From a virus, in the IMG/VR virus record IMGVR_UViG_3300046542_000332, positions 1-64,000 of that record: a DNA stretch of 64,000 bases. One strand, 5' to 3'. How positions within the stretch are numbered: position 1 is the stretch's first letter; each line of letters opens with the position of its first letter. Shown in pieces: positions 1-9,089 of the stretch. Both the position numbers and the translations under genes were made by a program. The notes under the pieces are model-generated. The model saw nothing but the letters and a program-made list of their open reading frames with translations. It had not been told where the DNA came from and did not search any database.

Positions 1-436
1 CAACCACCGCCTGCTGATAAGGGAGCAGGGCGACGTTTGCGCCTGCTAACGCAATGCGGTTTCGGGTGTTGTTATCCAGGGTGACAGTGGCCGGAAACTC
101 GCTGATTTCAGGGAGCGCCCACCCGTTCAAAGTTACGGCACTCGCGGTGCCCTCTTCGGCCGTGGTTTGCGTGGTTTTCGCGGCAGTCAGCGCCAGATCC
201 ATGGTCCGGGCTTCGCCTTCAAGCTCGCCCATCACCAGGCTCATCAGATGAGCTGCATCTGCATCCGCTCCGGTGGCGGCATCAGTAGCGCCACCTGGTG
301 GGGTTGTGTTATCAGCGGGCGCGCCAACGCCCGGAAGGGCCGTGGATTGCTCCACGGTTTCCGGGGTCTTAGGGGCCGCTGCGGGTTTAGCGGCAGCGGT
401 TTTCACCGCTGCTTTAACGCCAGTCTTCGCAGCCAT
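1..436 (-). CDS. Unknown protein downstream of capsid gene (3' end outside window)
   Basis: The first 145 codons of a gene that runs off the left edge, read directly from the reverse strand. ATG at 436 follows a strong purine-rich ribosome site (AGAAGGGGG) and lies 13 bases past the end of the capsid gene, so it is probably in the same operon. Residues 1-60 are dominated by Ala, Lys, Pro and Thr and look disordered; from about residue 62 the composition becomes that of a folded domain. I recognise no family. The place right after the capsid gene suggests a head or other late protein, but that is inference from position only. Confidence 0.7.
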   Translation of the reverse strand, partial: MAAKTGVKAAVKTAAAKPAAAPKTPETVEQSTALPGVGAPADNTTPPGGATDAATGADADAAHLMSLVMGELEGEARTMDLALTAAKTTQTTAEEGTASAVTLNGWALPEISEFPATVTLDNNTRNRIALAGANVALLPYQQAVV

Positions 437-449
437 GACAGCCCCCTTC

Positions 450-2135
450 TTAGCTCAGTGCGTAAACGTTCTTGATGGTGATCAGCGCGCAGCCCAGTGC
501 CGATTGCTTGTGCGGGTTCACTTCGGTCAACTGGCGGGAGTACAGCGCCGCGCCGGTTTTCAGATCCGCGTTCACCGCCAGCGGGATCAGGGTTGGAGAT
601 ACCGCGTCCGAGAACACAATCGGGTTACGCGCCACTTGCGGGGAGCGACCGATGCACAGGATTTCGATATCCAGGTCGGTTTCCTCGACGACGTACGGGC
701 TGTAGATCACGTCGTACTTGTTCTTGTAGCGACCTACACGCCAGATACCCGGCTTGGCCTCGACACCGGATGCCACGAAGTCGGTGCTGTCCATGGACAG
801 GAACTGAGACATGCCGTGGGCACCCACGTACATGAAGCTCAGGCCGAATTCCATGGTCTGGTTGGCCACATCCTGGTCAACAGCAGCGACGAACGAGCCG
901 AAGTCGCGCCAGCCTTGCGCACGGGTTTTTTGCAGCAGCTGCTCAGCGGCGTTGAAGTCGTATTCGCGCTGGGTGTTCTTCGCCAGCTTGCGGACCTTGC
1001 GCAGGGCAGCGATGTAACGCTCGTTCGCCAGTTGGGTACGGGCGGCCTGGACAGCGATGGTCAGGCGGTCAGCGCCCAGTTCCGATTGAGTCGAGCTGCG
1101 CGAATCCGGGGTGGCCTGCATGATCAGGCGAGTCGGCGCACAGTACAGGCTGTAGCTCTGTGCCACGGTGCCGATGTACGGAGCCAGCTCAGGCTTGCCT
1201 TCGAAGTCGATGAAGCCTTGCGCTTCCACGTCGGTATCGACCGGCAGAGCCGGGGCGAACACCAGGGTGCCGGCGCCGGTGGTGACGTTGACGCTACCGG
1301 TGATGACGTAGTTGTTGGCGCCGATCTTGACCTGGCCGGAAATCAGCGAGGTGGCGGTACCGGAATTGTTTTGCTGCTCGAAAGCCACCGGGAAGCCGTT
1401 CACCACAATCGCGGTGCGGTTGCGGATCAGCGGCACGGTGGCGCCAGCGCCGGCAATGCCAGCGGTGAACGCGAAGGTACCGGCATCACGCTCGGCGTCG
1501 AGGGTGACGGGCACCAGACGCTCGGAACGGGTGTACTCACGGCCGCCTGCGGTACCGTCGATGATGTCGCCTTCGGTGTACGCGCCGAAAGTCGAGCCGG
1601 CAATCGAAGTGATGATCGCCAGCTTCGATTCGTTCGAAGACAGGTCGGATGGCAGGTAGGCGCCGAACGGAATCGCCTCGCTCAGGCCGCCGGTGATGGC
1701 TACCGCGATGCGGTTTGGCTGGTGCGACAGGGTGGCCGATTGGTTGTTGGTGCTGATGCTGTCCAGGGTGGTGCCGTTCGGCAGGACGTGGCCGTTTTGA
1801 CCGTCTGCCAGGTTTTCCGCTTGGGAGATAACCGCGTCGATCATGTCAGCGGACGGGGTGAAGCCGTGTTTGCGTTCGAAGTTGCTGATACCGTCCAGCA
1901 TGGAGGTAACCGCCAGGGCGCGGCCAGCGTCGCCGTCGATCTTGTCCAGCAGGCGAGCCATACGCGCCGGCAGGAGGGTTCCGGCGTTGGCTACGGCGTT
2001 TTTCACAACGTCCTGAGCCGGGGCGCTCATGCTGTCGAGCATGTTGCCATTGCTGCGGGCAGCGCCGACCAACGTGCCGATCTTGGCTTCAACTTCACCC
2101 AAACCGGAGTCGGGCGCGTAAACATTCTTAGACAT
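450..2135 (-). CDS. Probable major capsid protein
   Basis: A 561-residue protein, close to the length of the P1 major head protein. The first ~130 residues are helical and polar, as in a delta/scaffold-like region that might be removed on maturation; the rest is a long mixed alpha/beta body with many Gly, Ala and Thr, and a C-terminal part (about 430-560) typical of capsid subunits. I chose ATG at 2135 because GAGG precedes it at good spacing; a TTG 21 bases upstream is in frame but less likely. It stands next to virion-associated polyvalent proteins, as in P1-like genomes. The identification rests on length, composition and context rather than a diagnostic motif; another abundant head protein is the alternative. 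Confidence 0.65.
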   Translation of the reverse strand: MSKNVYAPDSGLGEVEAKIGTLVGAARSNGNMLDSMSAPAQDVVKNAVANAGTLLPARMARLLDKIDGDAGRALAVTSMLDGISNFERKHGFTPSADMIDAVISQAENLADGQNGHVLPNGTTLDSISTNNQSATLSHQPNRIAVAITGGLSEAIPFGAYLPSDLSSNESKLAIITSIAGSTFGAYTEGDIIDGTAGGREYTRSERLVPVTLDAERDAGTFAFTAGIAGAGATVPLIRNRTAIVVNGFPVAFEQQNNSGTATSLISGQVKIGANNYVITGSVNVTTGAGTLVFAPALPVDTDVEAQGFIDFEGKPELAPYIGTVAQSYSLYCAPTRLIMQATPDSRSSTQSELGADRLTIAVQAARTQLANERYIAALRKVRKLAKNTQREYDFNAAEQLLQKTRAQGWRDFGSFVAAVDQDVANQTMEFGLSFMYVGAHGMSQFLSMDSTDFVASGVEAKPGIWRVGRYKNKYDVIYSPYVVEETDLDIEILCIGRSPQVARNPIVFSDAVSPTLIPLAVNADLKTGAALYSRQLTEVNPHKQSALGCALITIKNVYALS

Positions 2136-2201
2136 GTGTAACCTCATTTCTGACAAATGGTGGGCGGCGCCCGATTCGTTTCAGAAATGATGTTAAGTGG
2201 C

Positions 2202-2228
2202 AAAAACCCCCGTTTTTGGCGGGGGTTT
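2202..2228 (-). terminator. Rho-independent terminator after the methyltransferase-like gene
   Basis: CCCCCG/CGGGGG stem around a T-rich loop, followed on the minus strand by a run of T. It lies just past the stop of the gene ending at 2253 and before the capsid gene, so the capsid gene probably has its own promoter or depends on read-through. Confidence 0.75.
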
Positions 2229-2252
2229 GCATGGTTTTCGCGCTCCGCGAAG

Positions 2253-4913
2253 CTACTTTTTGATCACGATCAAGCGGCCATTTGCGCCGGTTTGCGCCAA
2301 CAGGTCTTTGTCCTTGAAGGTGCCCCCTTCCAGCTTTTCAATCGTGGCGTCATGCGTATCGAGCCAGGTGCGAAAAGCGACAGCCTTCTGGTCGGTACCG
2401 AAAAACACACCCTCCCCCGCAATCGCTACCAAGGTGCCGCCGCTGGCCAGCATGTCGAAGGCGCGCATGATGTGTGCCGCGTCCCGGCGCTGACTGAAAG
2501 GCGGGTTCATGAGGATGGCTTGATACGGCTGCTCGGGCGTGAAGCCGTCAAAGTCGTGATCCACCACGGTGTACCCCTTGGCCGTGAGGATGTTGCGCAG
2601 CTGGCTGGATATCTCGATCACGTCGACTTCGCCGCCGGCGGCCTTTGCAGCGTCCGCCAGGTTGCCGTTACCGGCGCTCGGCTCCAATACCCGCGTGCCT
2701 TGGGTGATACCCGCCAGCCTGGCCATGCGCTGCGCCACGTTTGCAGGCGTTGGGAAAAAGTCGATGCCGACCTTCTGGCCAATGATTGCCCGTTCGGCCT
2801 TCTTGACCGCGCTTTCTTCGGTCTTGGCCACCATCATCGGCAGCAGCTCACGCGCGGCCTCACGCAAGGTCGAGGCGTCGGTGATACCCATCCGCGCCAG
2901 ACGATCCTGGCGGGCCAGGCTTTCCACGGCATCTTGCAGCGTGTACCCCTCTTTCAGCCCCTTGAGCACGTCATAGGCCTTTCGGGTAATCGCGGCATCC
3001 TCGGGGTTCATGGTGAAGCGCTCAGCGCGGGCGCCCATCTTGTACAGGGCAGCAATCAGCCGGGCATTGCCGGTCGGGCTCTTCTTGGCGATGATCTTGG
3101 CGGCGTCGTTGTAGCGGCTCGCCCACGTTACCTGGCTCGGCATTACGACGTTTTTCAAGTCTTCGTCATCGAATGGGCGGCCTTTGCGTTTCAGCTGCTC
3201 GCTATAGCTCAGGCGCCGATCCGTCTCGTATTGCGCCAGGCGCAGCGCTCTTTGCAGCTCTTCCAGTTGGGCGCGGCTGCTGAGTTTGGTCAGCAGGCCA
3301 GCGGCGCCGACTTCGATAGCGTCCGCGATGTTGTTGAGCGTCAGGCCATCGGCCTTGTTGGTGGCGGCCTTGGCGATGGCGCTGGCGGCCATGCCGGCGC
3401 GTCTGGCGGTGTTGGTGAGCCGATCCCGGCCCATGTCCGCATCGCCACCTTCAACGGCCTTGCTCGCCACGCTGCGCAGCTTCTCTACTTGCGTGGCCAG
3501 GGCTTTCTGGCGGCGCTCTTCGGCCAGGCGCTCGTCCGTGGCGGCTTTCTCGGCTTGCTGATCGGGCGACAGCACCACCGGCGCCGGCGCGGCCTGAATG
3601 TGCGCGGTGTCGCCGCTCAGGTGCTTCTCGCGGATGAAATACCCGCCATTCATGCGCCAGGTGTAGGGGTCGATAGCCTTGGCTTCGGCCAGGCTCAAGT
3701 CCGTGCGGATGATCCCGCGCAGAACCTTTTCCTTCTTGGTGGTGTACTCAACGATTTCATGCTGCACCGCTGGCGCTGCGGCCGGCTGGTCAAGCGTGGC
3801 CTCTTCCACCACAGCCACCGGTACCGGCGCTGGCTCAATGGGAGCCCTGGCCGACTTTGCACGCTCCGAAAGGTGCTCATCCGACCATTGGCGAATGTAG
3901 GCGGTCGCTTTGGCGTTCCAGGCATCACGCGCCGACCCATTCGTGTAAGGCATTGGTTCTACGCCGGTGGCCCGGTATTCGGTCAGGCGCGCTTGCACCC
4001 AGCCCATATACCCGACTTGCACCATGGTGCGGCCAATGGCGTGAATATCCTCAAGGGTGTCCAAGTAGGCTTGATAGCGTGAGTTATTCACCCGCCCTTG
4101 CCCTATGGTTTCCTCCCAATCAGCTTGGCTCTGAGCTTCCCATTCGGCAGCGAATGCGTCGTTCTCGGCCTTGATGGCGGCCTTTTCATCATCCGTCAAC
4201 GCGGTGCTGTCGCCGGTACGCTTGGCATAAGCCATTCGTTCGGCGTCCTCGCGCGCTGCATTGTCGGCCTTGCGTTGCGCAATTGTGTCCTGCTCGGCCT
4301 GGTACGCCTCAACGTCGGCAGGCGCCGCATCTTCACCAAACACAGCCTTGTACTTCTCGGCGCCCCACTCCTGCGCCATCAGGCTTTTCAGCCTTGGCAG
4401 GTCGTTGGCAATCCCTGATAGCTTGCCCTCGACCGCCACCGAAACCCCGCCGATATCGGCATAGCTGTAAATCACCGCGCCCGACGCCAACGTCTCTTGG
4501 GTGCTCGGCAGATACTGCGCCAGCCGCGCCTGGCTCTTGGTCAGCAGCAGGCCGGTAGGCGCCTTGGTGTATTTGGCTTGGTCGAGATAGGTCCGCGCGT
4601 AGGTGTCCAGCGCGTCCGGGTCACCAACCACCAGCAGCCCGCCGTTTTTCTGCGGGATCTTGTCCGTGACCAGTTGCGTAGGCGCGGACTGTACCGGCTC
4701 AAGCGATGCCCCAGCATTGCGGCGACGTGTAGGCCGTCGAGAAACGCCAGCAGAGCCCAGCAGACCGCGCAGCTCCAAACCCCTGGCGCTGGCCCGTACC
4801 CGCTCAATCGGATTGAGCTTGTCGGCTTGCAGGGTGGCGCGCACCTCCAGAAGCTCAGCGCTAAAGCGCATTAGCTCCATGGCGCTAAAGTGGTTTCCTG
4901 CTAAATCAGTCAT
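2253..4913 (-). CDS. Polyvalent virion-type protein with C-terminal N6-adenine methyltransferase-like domain (DarB-like)
   Basis: An 886-residue protein. Residues ~742-806 form a recognisable SAM-dependent methyltransferase core: motif I VLEPSAGNGNL, an acidic strand-2 end (VDVIEIS), then catalytic NPPF at ~803-806, the pattern of N6-adenine enzymes. The central part is long, charged and helical with no clear catalytic motif. The first ~55 residues share a pattern with the neighbouring 773-residue protein (LQ...LNPI..VR..A). Phage P1 injects large DarA/DarB proteins with similar domains to protect its DNA from restriction, so an antirestriction role is likely but inferred. ATG at 4913 overlaps the upstream stop by 8 bases (coupled translation); a TTG at 4925 is the alternative. 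Confidence 0.7.
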   Translation of the reverse strand: MTDLAGNHFSAMELMRFSAELLEVRATLQADKLNPIERVRASARGLELRGLLGSAGVSRRPTRRRNAGASLEPVQSAPTQLVTDKIPQKNGGLLVVGDPDALDTYARTYLDQAKYTKAPTGLLLTKSQARLAQYLPSTQETLASGAVIYSYADIGGVSVAVEGKLSGIANDLPRLKSLMAQEWGAEKYKAVFGEDAAPADVEAYQAEQDTIAQRKADNAAREDAERMAYAKRTGDSTALTDDEKAAIKAENDAFAAEWEAQSQADWEETIGQGRVNNSRYQAYLDTLEDIHAIGRTMVQVGYMGWVQARLTEYRATGVEPMPYTNGSARDAWNAKATAYIRQWSDEHLSERAKSARAPIEPAPVPVAVVEEATLDQPAAAPAVQHEIVEYTTKKEKVLRGIIRTDLSLAEAKAIDPYTWRMNGGYFIREKHLSGDTAHIQAAPAPVVLSPDQQAEKAATDERLAEERRQKALATQVEKLRSVASKAVEGGDADMGRDRLTNTARRAGMAASAIAKAATNKADGLTLNNIADAIEVGAAGLLTKLSSRAQLEELQRALRLAQYETDRRLSYSEQLKRKGRPFDDEDLKNVVMPSQVTWASRYNDAAKIIAKKSPTGNARLIAALYKMGARAERFTMNPEDAAITRKAYDVLKGLKEGYTLQDAVESLARQDRLARMGITDASTLREAARELLPMMVAKTEESAVKKAERAIIGQKVGIDFFPTPANVAQRMARLAGITQGTRVLEPSAGNGNLADAAKAAGGEVDVIEISSQLRNILTAKGYTVVDHDFDGFTPEQPYQAILMNPPFSQRRDAAHIMRAFDMLASGGTLVAIAGEGVFFGTDQKAVAFRTWLDTHDATIEKLEGGTFKDKDLLAQTGANGRLIVIKK

Positions 4914-7227
4914 CGTGAGCCCCAAATATCGAGTCGAGTAAAGCGGTGTTTTCTAGCGCCTTCTCAAAGGCTTTTTCGTCGCGCAACGCCTGGAATACCT
5001 GGTCGAAAGCGGCATTTATGCGGGTGCGTTCTTCGCCCTCGGGGTAGGGCTTGAAGGGCTCCCCCAGTGCGGGGAAGTAGTGGTGTTTGTTGTCGGCCAG
5101 GCTGCTCAGGTAGTCGTTTTGGCGGTCCTTTTCCGCCAGCTTGTCCTCCAGGTAGCTTTGAAAGGCGCGGGCCGATAGCTCGTCATGACTGGACCAGTAT
5201 TCTTTGCTCTTGGCGCCATCGAGCAGCTTGGCCTCGGCCATGAACTTGGAAACGCCCCGGCCGGTGTTGAGCTGGATGTCGTTGGTACCCTCGGGGGCGT
5301 AGTAGGCGGCGGCCAGGGTTCGCCATTGCTTCTTGAGTTTCAGCAGGCGCTCGCTGTCGATCCCTGAGAAATGGGCGTCCACGGCGAGCACAGCGGCCTC
5401 AGCGCTACCGGCGGCCTTGATCTTGCGGCTTACCTCGTTGTGCGGGCTGTCGATGTTGTGCCGGGCGTTGGCGCGGTTCTTGTCGGTGAACTTGATCAGC
5501 TCTGGCAGGCGGTGGTCACCCTCGCTGATGGATTTCTTGAGCGCGGTGAACGCGTCACGAATTGGCCCCTCAGGCATCAGGCTCGGGTTTGCGCTGGCGA
5601 AGTCTTCGGCGCCGCCTTCCTCACCGCGCAGCACGCTGTGCAGGATGTTGTCGACCGCGTGCCAGCACTCGTGCCCCAGGCTGCCCCCGCCGTTCATCTT
5701 GGTGATGTTGATAACGCGGTGGATCGGCTCGTAATGCCCCTTCGCGGTGGCGCCGCCAGCGTTGCCGGTACCGCGCGCACCGAACGCCATGCCCAGGCGC
5801 CCGCCAAAACCCAAGGCCTTTTCGCTGATCCCCAGCATGTCGGCCATGTCCATCATGGCGCCAGCGGCCTGCTCGACGTGCCACTTGGCGCTGTCGATAT
5901 CCTTCTGTACCCAGTTGCCGGTTTGCACGGCGCGGAATCCGCACAGGGTTTCCAGATCCTTGGTCGAATTGATCGGTACCGTGCGCCCACCCTTGCGCTC
6001 AAAGACATCGATCACCTTGAGCGCGAAGGTCCGGCGCTTCTGCGTCACCTTCTTTTCAACGGTGGCCACGTCCTTCTCTGCCCACTCCCAGGTCTTGGGC
6101 TCGCCCGCCAGCGCATTGGCCGCGTGGTCGCGGAACGTGCTCGATCCGGCACGACTGCGGAACATGGTCGCCTTTATGAAACGCTCGCCCAGCGATAGCC
6201 ACGCCTGCGTCTCGGGCGACTTGAGGTTGCGCACCTTGGCGATATCAACGATTTCGCGCTGCTGCTTGTTGAGGGCCTGGCGCTGGCTATCCATGGCGTC
6301 GAGGCTGTCGCGGTTTTGCTCCAGGTTCGCCCGCCAAGCTTCGGTAGCCTTGCGCGACTCGGCTTCGGCGTCGGTTACGGCCTTTTCATGCTCGCCCGTC
6401 AGTTTCCAGCCACGGCTCAAACGCTTTTCAATGTCGTACTTGGCCGTGCGCGCCGTCGAACTGGCCAGGCTCATCGCGTTGTAAAACACGTTCTGATCGT
6501 CGCGGATCGCCTTGGCCTTTAGCGCCAGGTCGTGCGATTGCTGCCCCAGCGCCTTGTATTGGTCCGCTTCGTCGGCGTTGAGCTTGGCACCCATCAGCTC
6601 TTCGCGGATTTCATCCATCACCGCCAGCACGTCCTTACTGGTCTTGCACGACTCCATGCGGGTGCGCAGCGTCTCCAGGCCCAGCACAAACGATTTGCGG
6701 GCCTCTGGGGTATTCTCGCCAGGCTCTTTGCCTACGGCCGCGTAGGCGCGATCCAGGAGGAAACCGGCGGCCGGCTCCATACCACCGGCTTGTAGCGCGG
6801 ACCAATCAACCACGCCGAACAGGTTCGACTTGGTGATCAGCTTCTTGGCTTCGCGGGGGTTCGCTTCGATAGCGGTAAAATCGATGTCGCTGGCGCGCAG
6901 CATGGTGCCGGATTCACGAGCGCCACGGATCAGCTCGGTGGCTTCCTCTTTACGGCTGCCAGCGATATACCCGGTGTCTTTGTAGCGGTAGTTTTCGGCG
7001 TTCGGATCGTCGCTCAGGCCATCGTCAGCGGCGAACTCAGCGGCCTGCTCGGCATCGACGGGCTTGGCACCGTCCATAGGGGCGCCACCTAACGCGGTGT
7101 ACAGCGCCAGCGCCTCAGCAGTCACGCGAACTTGTGCAATGGGGTTGAGCGTGCCCGACTGTAGCTGCTCGCGAAGCTGTAACAGCTTGGCGGCGCTCCG
7201 GGCCTGTTCAAGGGGAGTGAGGGGCAT
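4906..7227 (-). CDS. Large polyvalent protein with HExxH metallopeptidase-like (LPD-type) domain
   Basis: A 773-residue protein. Residues ~435-545 hold a block seen in many phage and conjugative-element polyvalent proteins: GFRAVQTGNWV, then FGARGTGNA, then VINITKMNGGGSLGHECWH. HECWH fits the HExxH zinc-protease pattern, so a metallopeptidase activity is plausible. The N-terminal ~45 residues match the start of the downstream methyltransferase-like protein. The region between is helical, with strong coiled-coil character around 250-320. The two genes overlap by 8 bases and are clearly one operon. The domain type is known from DarB-like and helicase-containing injected proteins; a role in counteracting host defence after injection is inference. 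The start at 7227 has only a weak ribosome site. Confidence 0.7.
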   Translation of the reverse strand: MPLTPLEQARSAAKLLQLREQLQSGTLNPIAQVRVTAEALALYTALGGAPMDGAKPVDAEQAAEFAADDGLSDDPNAENYRYKDTGYIAGSRKEEATELIRGARESGTMLRASDIDFTAIEANPREAKKLITKSNLFGVVDWSALQAGGMEPAAGFLLDRAYAAVGKEPGENTPEARKSFVLGLETLRTRMESCKTSKDVLAVMDEIREELMGAKLNADEADQYKALGQQSHDLALKAKAIRDDQNVFYNAMSLASSTARTAKYDIEKRLSRGWKLTGEHEKAVTDAEAESRKATEAWRANLEQNRDSLDAMDSQRQALNKQQREIVDIAKVRNLKSPETQAWLSLGERFIKATMFRSRAGSSTFRDHAANALAGEPKTWEWAEKDVATVEKKVTQKRRTFALKVIDVFERKGGRTVPINSTKDLETLCGFRAVQTGNWVQKDIDSAKWHVEQAAGAMMDMADMLGISEKALGFGGRLGMAFGARGTGNAGGATAKGHYEPIHRVINITKMNGGGSLGHECWHAVDNILHSVLRGEEGGAEDFASANPSLMPEGPIRDAFTALKKSISEGDHRLPELIKFTDKNRANARHNIDSPHNEVSRKIKAAGSAEAAVLAVDAHFSGIDSERLLKLKKQWRTLAAAYYAPEGTNDIQLNTGRGVSKFMAEAKLLDGAKSKEYWSSHDELSARAFQSYLEDKLAEKDRQNDYLSSLADNKHHYFPALGEPFKPYPEGEERTRINAAFDQVFQALRDEKAFEKALENTALLDSIFGAHDD

Positions 7228-7269
7228 GGGAATGGGCCTACATAGTGGTATGCAAGCCCATATTTTGAG

Positions 7270-7280
7270 GCGCTAAAACG
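7270..7280. promoter_or_regulatory. Copy of dispersed GCGCTAAAACG motif
   Basis: GCGCTAAAACG lies in the 56-base gap just upstream of the HExxH gene. The same core, in either orientation, recurs in many other gaps (for example 11937-11954, 59938-59955, 62951-62992). Possible operator; no protein is assigned. Confidence 0.35.
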
Positions 7281-7283
7281 GGG

Positions 7284-7955
7284 TTACTCGGCGGCGCTTT
7301 GCTCAGCGGCCGGGCGCTCGTGGAACACGTACTGCGCCATAAACTGCTTGAGCGTCATCAGCTCGGTGGTGGTGGTGTTCGGGCTTCTGATTTGAACGTC
7401 CATCCCGGTGAGGGTGTCCAGGTCGCCAACGTCAAGCATGTCGAGAATCCACTTGCGGCGCTTGTGCGGGAGCGTCACGCGCGGATTGGAGATAAAGACA
7501 TCGCCCAATTTCCAGTTCTTCGGCTTACTCATGTCCAGGCCGTGCACGTCGACCACGGCGCGCTCCGGCTCGGGCTCGGCGGGCTCGGGCTCTGAATTGA
7601 TCACGGCGGGCGTATCGTCCGAGAGAAGGTGATACGGCAGAAGGGAACGGCTCGCCTCGGTCAGGCTTGGCGGGGGCGGCACAGGCGCAACAGGTGCCGG
7701 CTCGCTTGCCAGCAGCGGCGCCAACGACGGACACGCCAGCAGATCCGCAAATGTCTTGTACAGGCCTTGCGCGGGCTCCATTGGCACGCACACATAGCCC
7801 AGCTCGGCCAGGCTGGTGTTTAACTCCCCCAGCAGCTTGGGGAGAGCACCGGCGCCGACGATCAGCACCCGTTGAGCTTCGATCACGGATGCCTTCGTCT
7901 GCGCCAGCTCGCGCATTACTTCGTCACTACCACGCACCGCTAATACTTCGCTCAT
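7284..7955 (-). CDS. Unknown protein, proline-rich centre
   Basis: A 223-residue protein with three parts: a helical N-terminus (1-75), a Pro/Ala/Glu-rich linker (about 80-135), and a compact C-terminal part (about 145-215) containing LPHKRRKWILDMLDVGDL and MTLKQFMAQYVFHERPA. ATG at 7955 is preceded by AAGGA at 8 bases. It is just upstream of the two large polyvalent genes with a 56-base gap. I recognise no family; the context suggests a co-packaged or accessory partner, without direct evidence. Confidence 0.75.
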   Translation of the reverse strand: MSEVLAVRGSDEVMRELAQTKASVIEAQRVLIVGAGALPKLLGELNTSLAELGYVCVPMEPAQGLYKTFADLLACPSLAPLLASEPAPVAPVPPPPSLTEASRSLLPYHLLSDDTPAVINSEPEPAEPEPERAVVDVHGLDMSKPKNWKLGDVFISNPRVTLPHKRRKWILDMLDVGDLDTLTGMDVQIRSPNTTTTELMTLKQFMAQYVFHERPAAEQSAAE

Positions 7956-8003
7956 GCCCTACGTCCTTAATGTCCGGTCGGCCCGAATGGCCGTAGGGCA
8001 AAC

Positions 8004-8037
8004 TCTAAAGCACCAAAACGCTTAGCCGCTTTGGTGC
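8004..8037 (-). terminator. Hairpin terminator after DnaJ-zinc-type gene
   Basis: GCACCAAA/TTTGGTGC stem, 8 base pairs with a 12-base loop, then a short T-containing run on the minus strand. It lies just past the stop at 8049. The loop also carries an ACGCTTAGCCGC sequence resembling the dispersed operator-like motif. Confidence 0.5.
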
Positions 8038-8048
8038 CTTTGCGTCAT

Positions 8049-8522
8049 TTACGCGGCGCGCTTGAGCATGCGCGGGCGCTTTGATACCTCCCCGGTTTTT
8101 TTCAGTGTGGCCTGGTACGCCTCGACCTTGGCCCGGATCACTTGCAGCTCTTCGGGCGTATGCGCCAGATCCACCGTGCCGTGGGTGGCCACGGTAAAGG
8201 CAATGTCCTCATTGTTCTTTCGACGCACCCCATGCAGCCGCACGCGGCGAGTAGGCCCGACATTCAGCTCTATGCGCAGTACGGTGCTGGCGACCTTCAT
8301 GCCACTCACCGGAAACCACACAACATCCCCCACGACCACTTGGCGCGCGGGCTTTTCCAGTAGCGTTTGCATATACGCCCGCGCGGCCTGGCCTCGCTTG
8401 GTCAGGAACGAGCCGCTACCGTGGCAGCGCGCACAATCAACGCCCGCGCGCAGGCCGGTACCGATGCAGTGGGCGCATTTGGTGGCCTCAAGCCGTGGCG
8501 CTTCCATAAGTGTCTTTGTCAT
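8049..8522 (-). CDS. Unknown protein with DnaJ-type zinc motif
   Basis: A 157-residue protein. The N-terminus carries two CxxCxGxG units (CAHCIGTG at ~17 and CARCHGSG at ~31), the pattern of one zinc centre of the DnaJ central domain. The remainder is beta-rich (VVVGDVVWFPVSGMKVAS) followed by a basic tail. No J-domain is present, so it is not a chaperone; short zinc-knuckle proteins like this are common in phage accessory regions and may bind nucleic acid or protein. ATG at 8522. Confidence 0.75.
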   Translation of the reverse strand: MTKTLMEAPRLEATKCAHCIGTGLRAGVDCARCHGSGSFLTKRGQAARAYMQTLLEKPARQVVVGDVVWFPVSGMKVASTVLRIELNVGPTRRVRLHGVRRKNNEDIAFTVATHGTVDLAHTPEELQVIRAKVEAYQATLKKTGEVSKRPRMLKRAA

Positions 8523-8599
8523 ACGTTTTCTCTGGCGGTTTTAGTAATTCGTTCAAGGTATTGAGCTGGGGCTACCCTTCGGCACCCAGCTCGGCCCCT

Positions 8600-8812
8600 T
8601 TACTGATCGCGGCGAGGAATGCACGCCAGCTTCATGGAAAAGGACCCGGTGGTGGGTTCAGCACAAAAGGCCGCCAGTTCGGCCGCACGCTCACGCGCCG
8701 CGCGTTCTTGATACTGCACCGCCGCGATAGCCAGTAGCGGCAGGCCCACGACCAGCAGCGCGAAACCTAAGCGGCGGGTGATAGAGCGGGCTGGTGTGTT
8801 TGTAGTGGTCAT
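8600..8812 (-). CDS. Small single-pass membrane protein
   Basis: A 70-residue protein with a basic N-terminus (SITRRLG), one hydrophobic segment at about 15-31 (GFALLVVGLPLLAIAAV) and a charged C-terminal tail containing two Cys. Good ribosome site (AAAGGAA) before ATG at 8812. Topology is probably N-in. Function unknown; no holin or spanin hallmark other than size, and no lysis genes are adjacent. Confidence 0.7.
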   Translation of the reverse strand: MTTTNTPARSITRRLGFALLVVGLPLLAIAAVQYQERAARERAAELAAFCAEPTTGSFSMKLACIPRRDQ

Positions 8813-8845
8813 GCGGATGATTCCTTTCAGATGTGTGCGAATTGT

Positions 8846-9064
8846 TTACGGCTTGGTACGCGCAGCCTTTAGATTTGCCTGGCATTTCGGGCAAACATCC
8901 TCCATGTACCCGTCCTTGGCCCGACGGCGAATCCATCCACCCTTCTTGGCCTCGGCCTTCATTTCCTTAGCCAAGTCCCGGCCAAGTGGCGTCATGGGCT
9001 TATCGCGCTCAATAATTTCATGGCAAATGTCACAGCCAATATCGCATTGATAAAACAGGGTCAT
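8846..9064 (-). CDS. Small zinc-ribbon protein
   Basis: A 72-residue basic protein with paired Cys: CDIGCDICH near residues 7-15 and CPKC near 57-60, consistent with one four-Cys zinc site. The middle is Lys/Arg rich. ATG at 9064. It belongs to a run of small zinc-motif genes (8.0-11.9 kb). Function unknown; nucleic-acid binding is plausible. Confidence 0.7.
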   Translation of the reverse strand: MTLFYQCDIGCDICHEIIERDKPMTPLGRDLAKEMKAEAKKGGWIRRRAKDGYMEDVCPKCQANLKAARTKP

Positions 9065-9089
9065 TGGTGGTGCCTTTTGCTCAAATTGG

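Noticed and set aside
273-4082. Long plus-strand open frames (622 and 641 codons) opposite capsid and methyltransferase-like genes
   Set aside because: They run antisense to genes with recognisable domains and good ribosome sites, and have no family features. High GC makes long shadow frames common.
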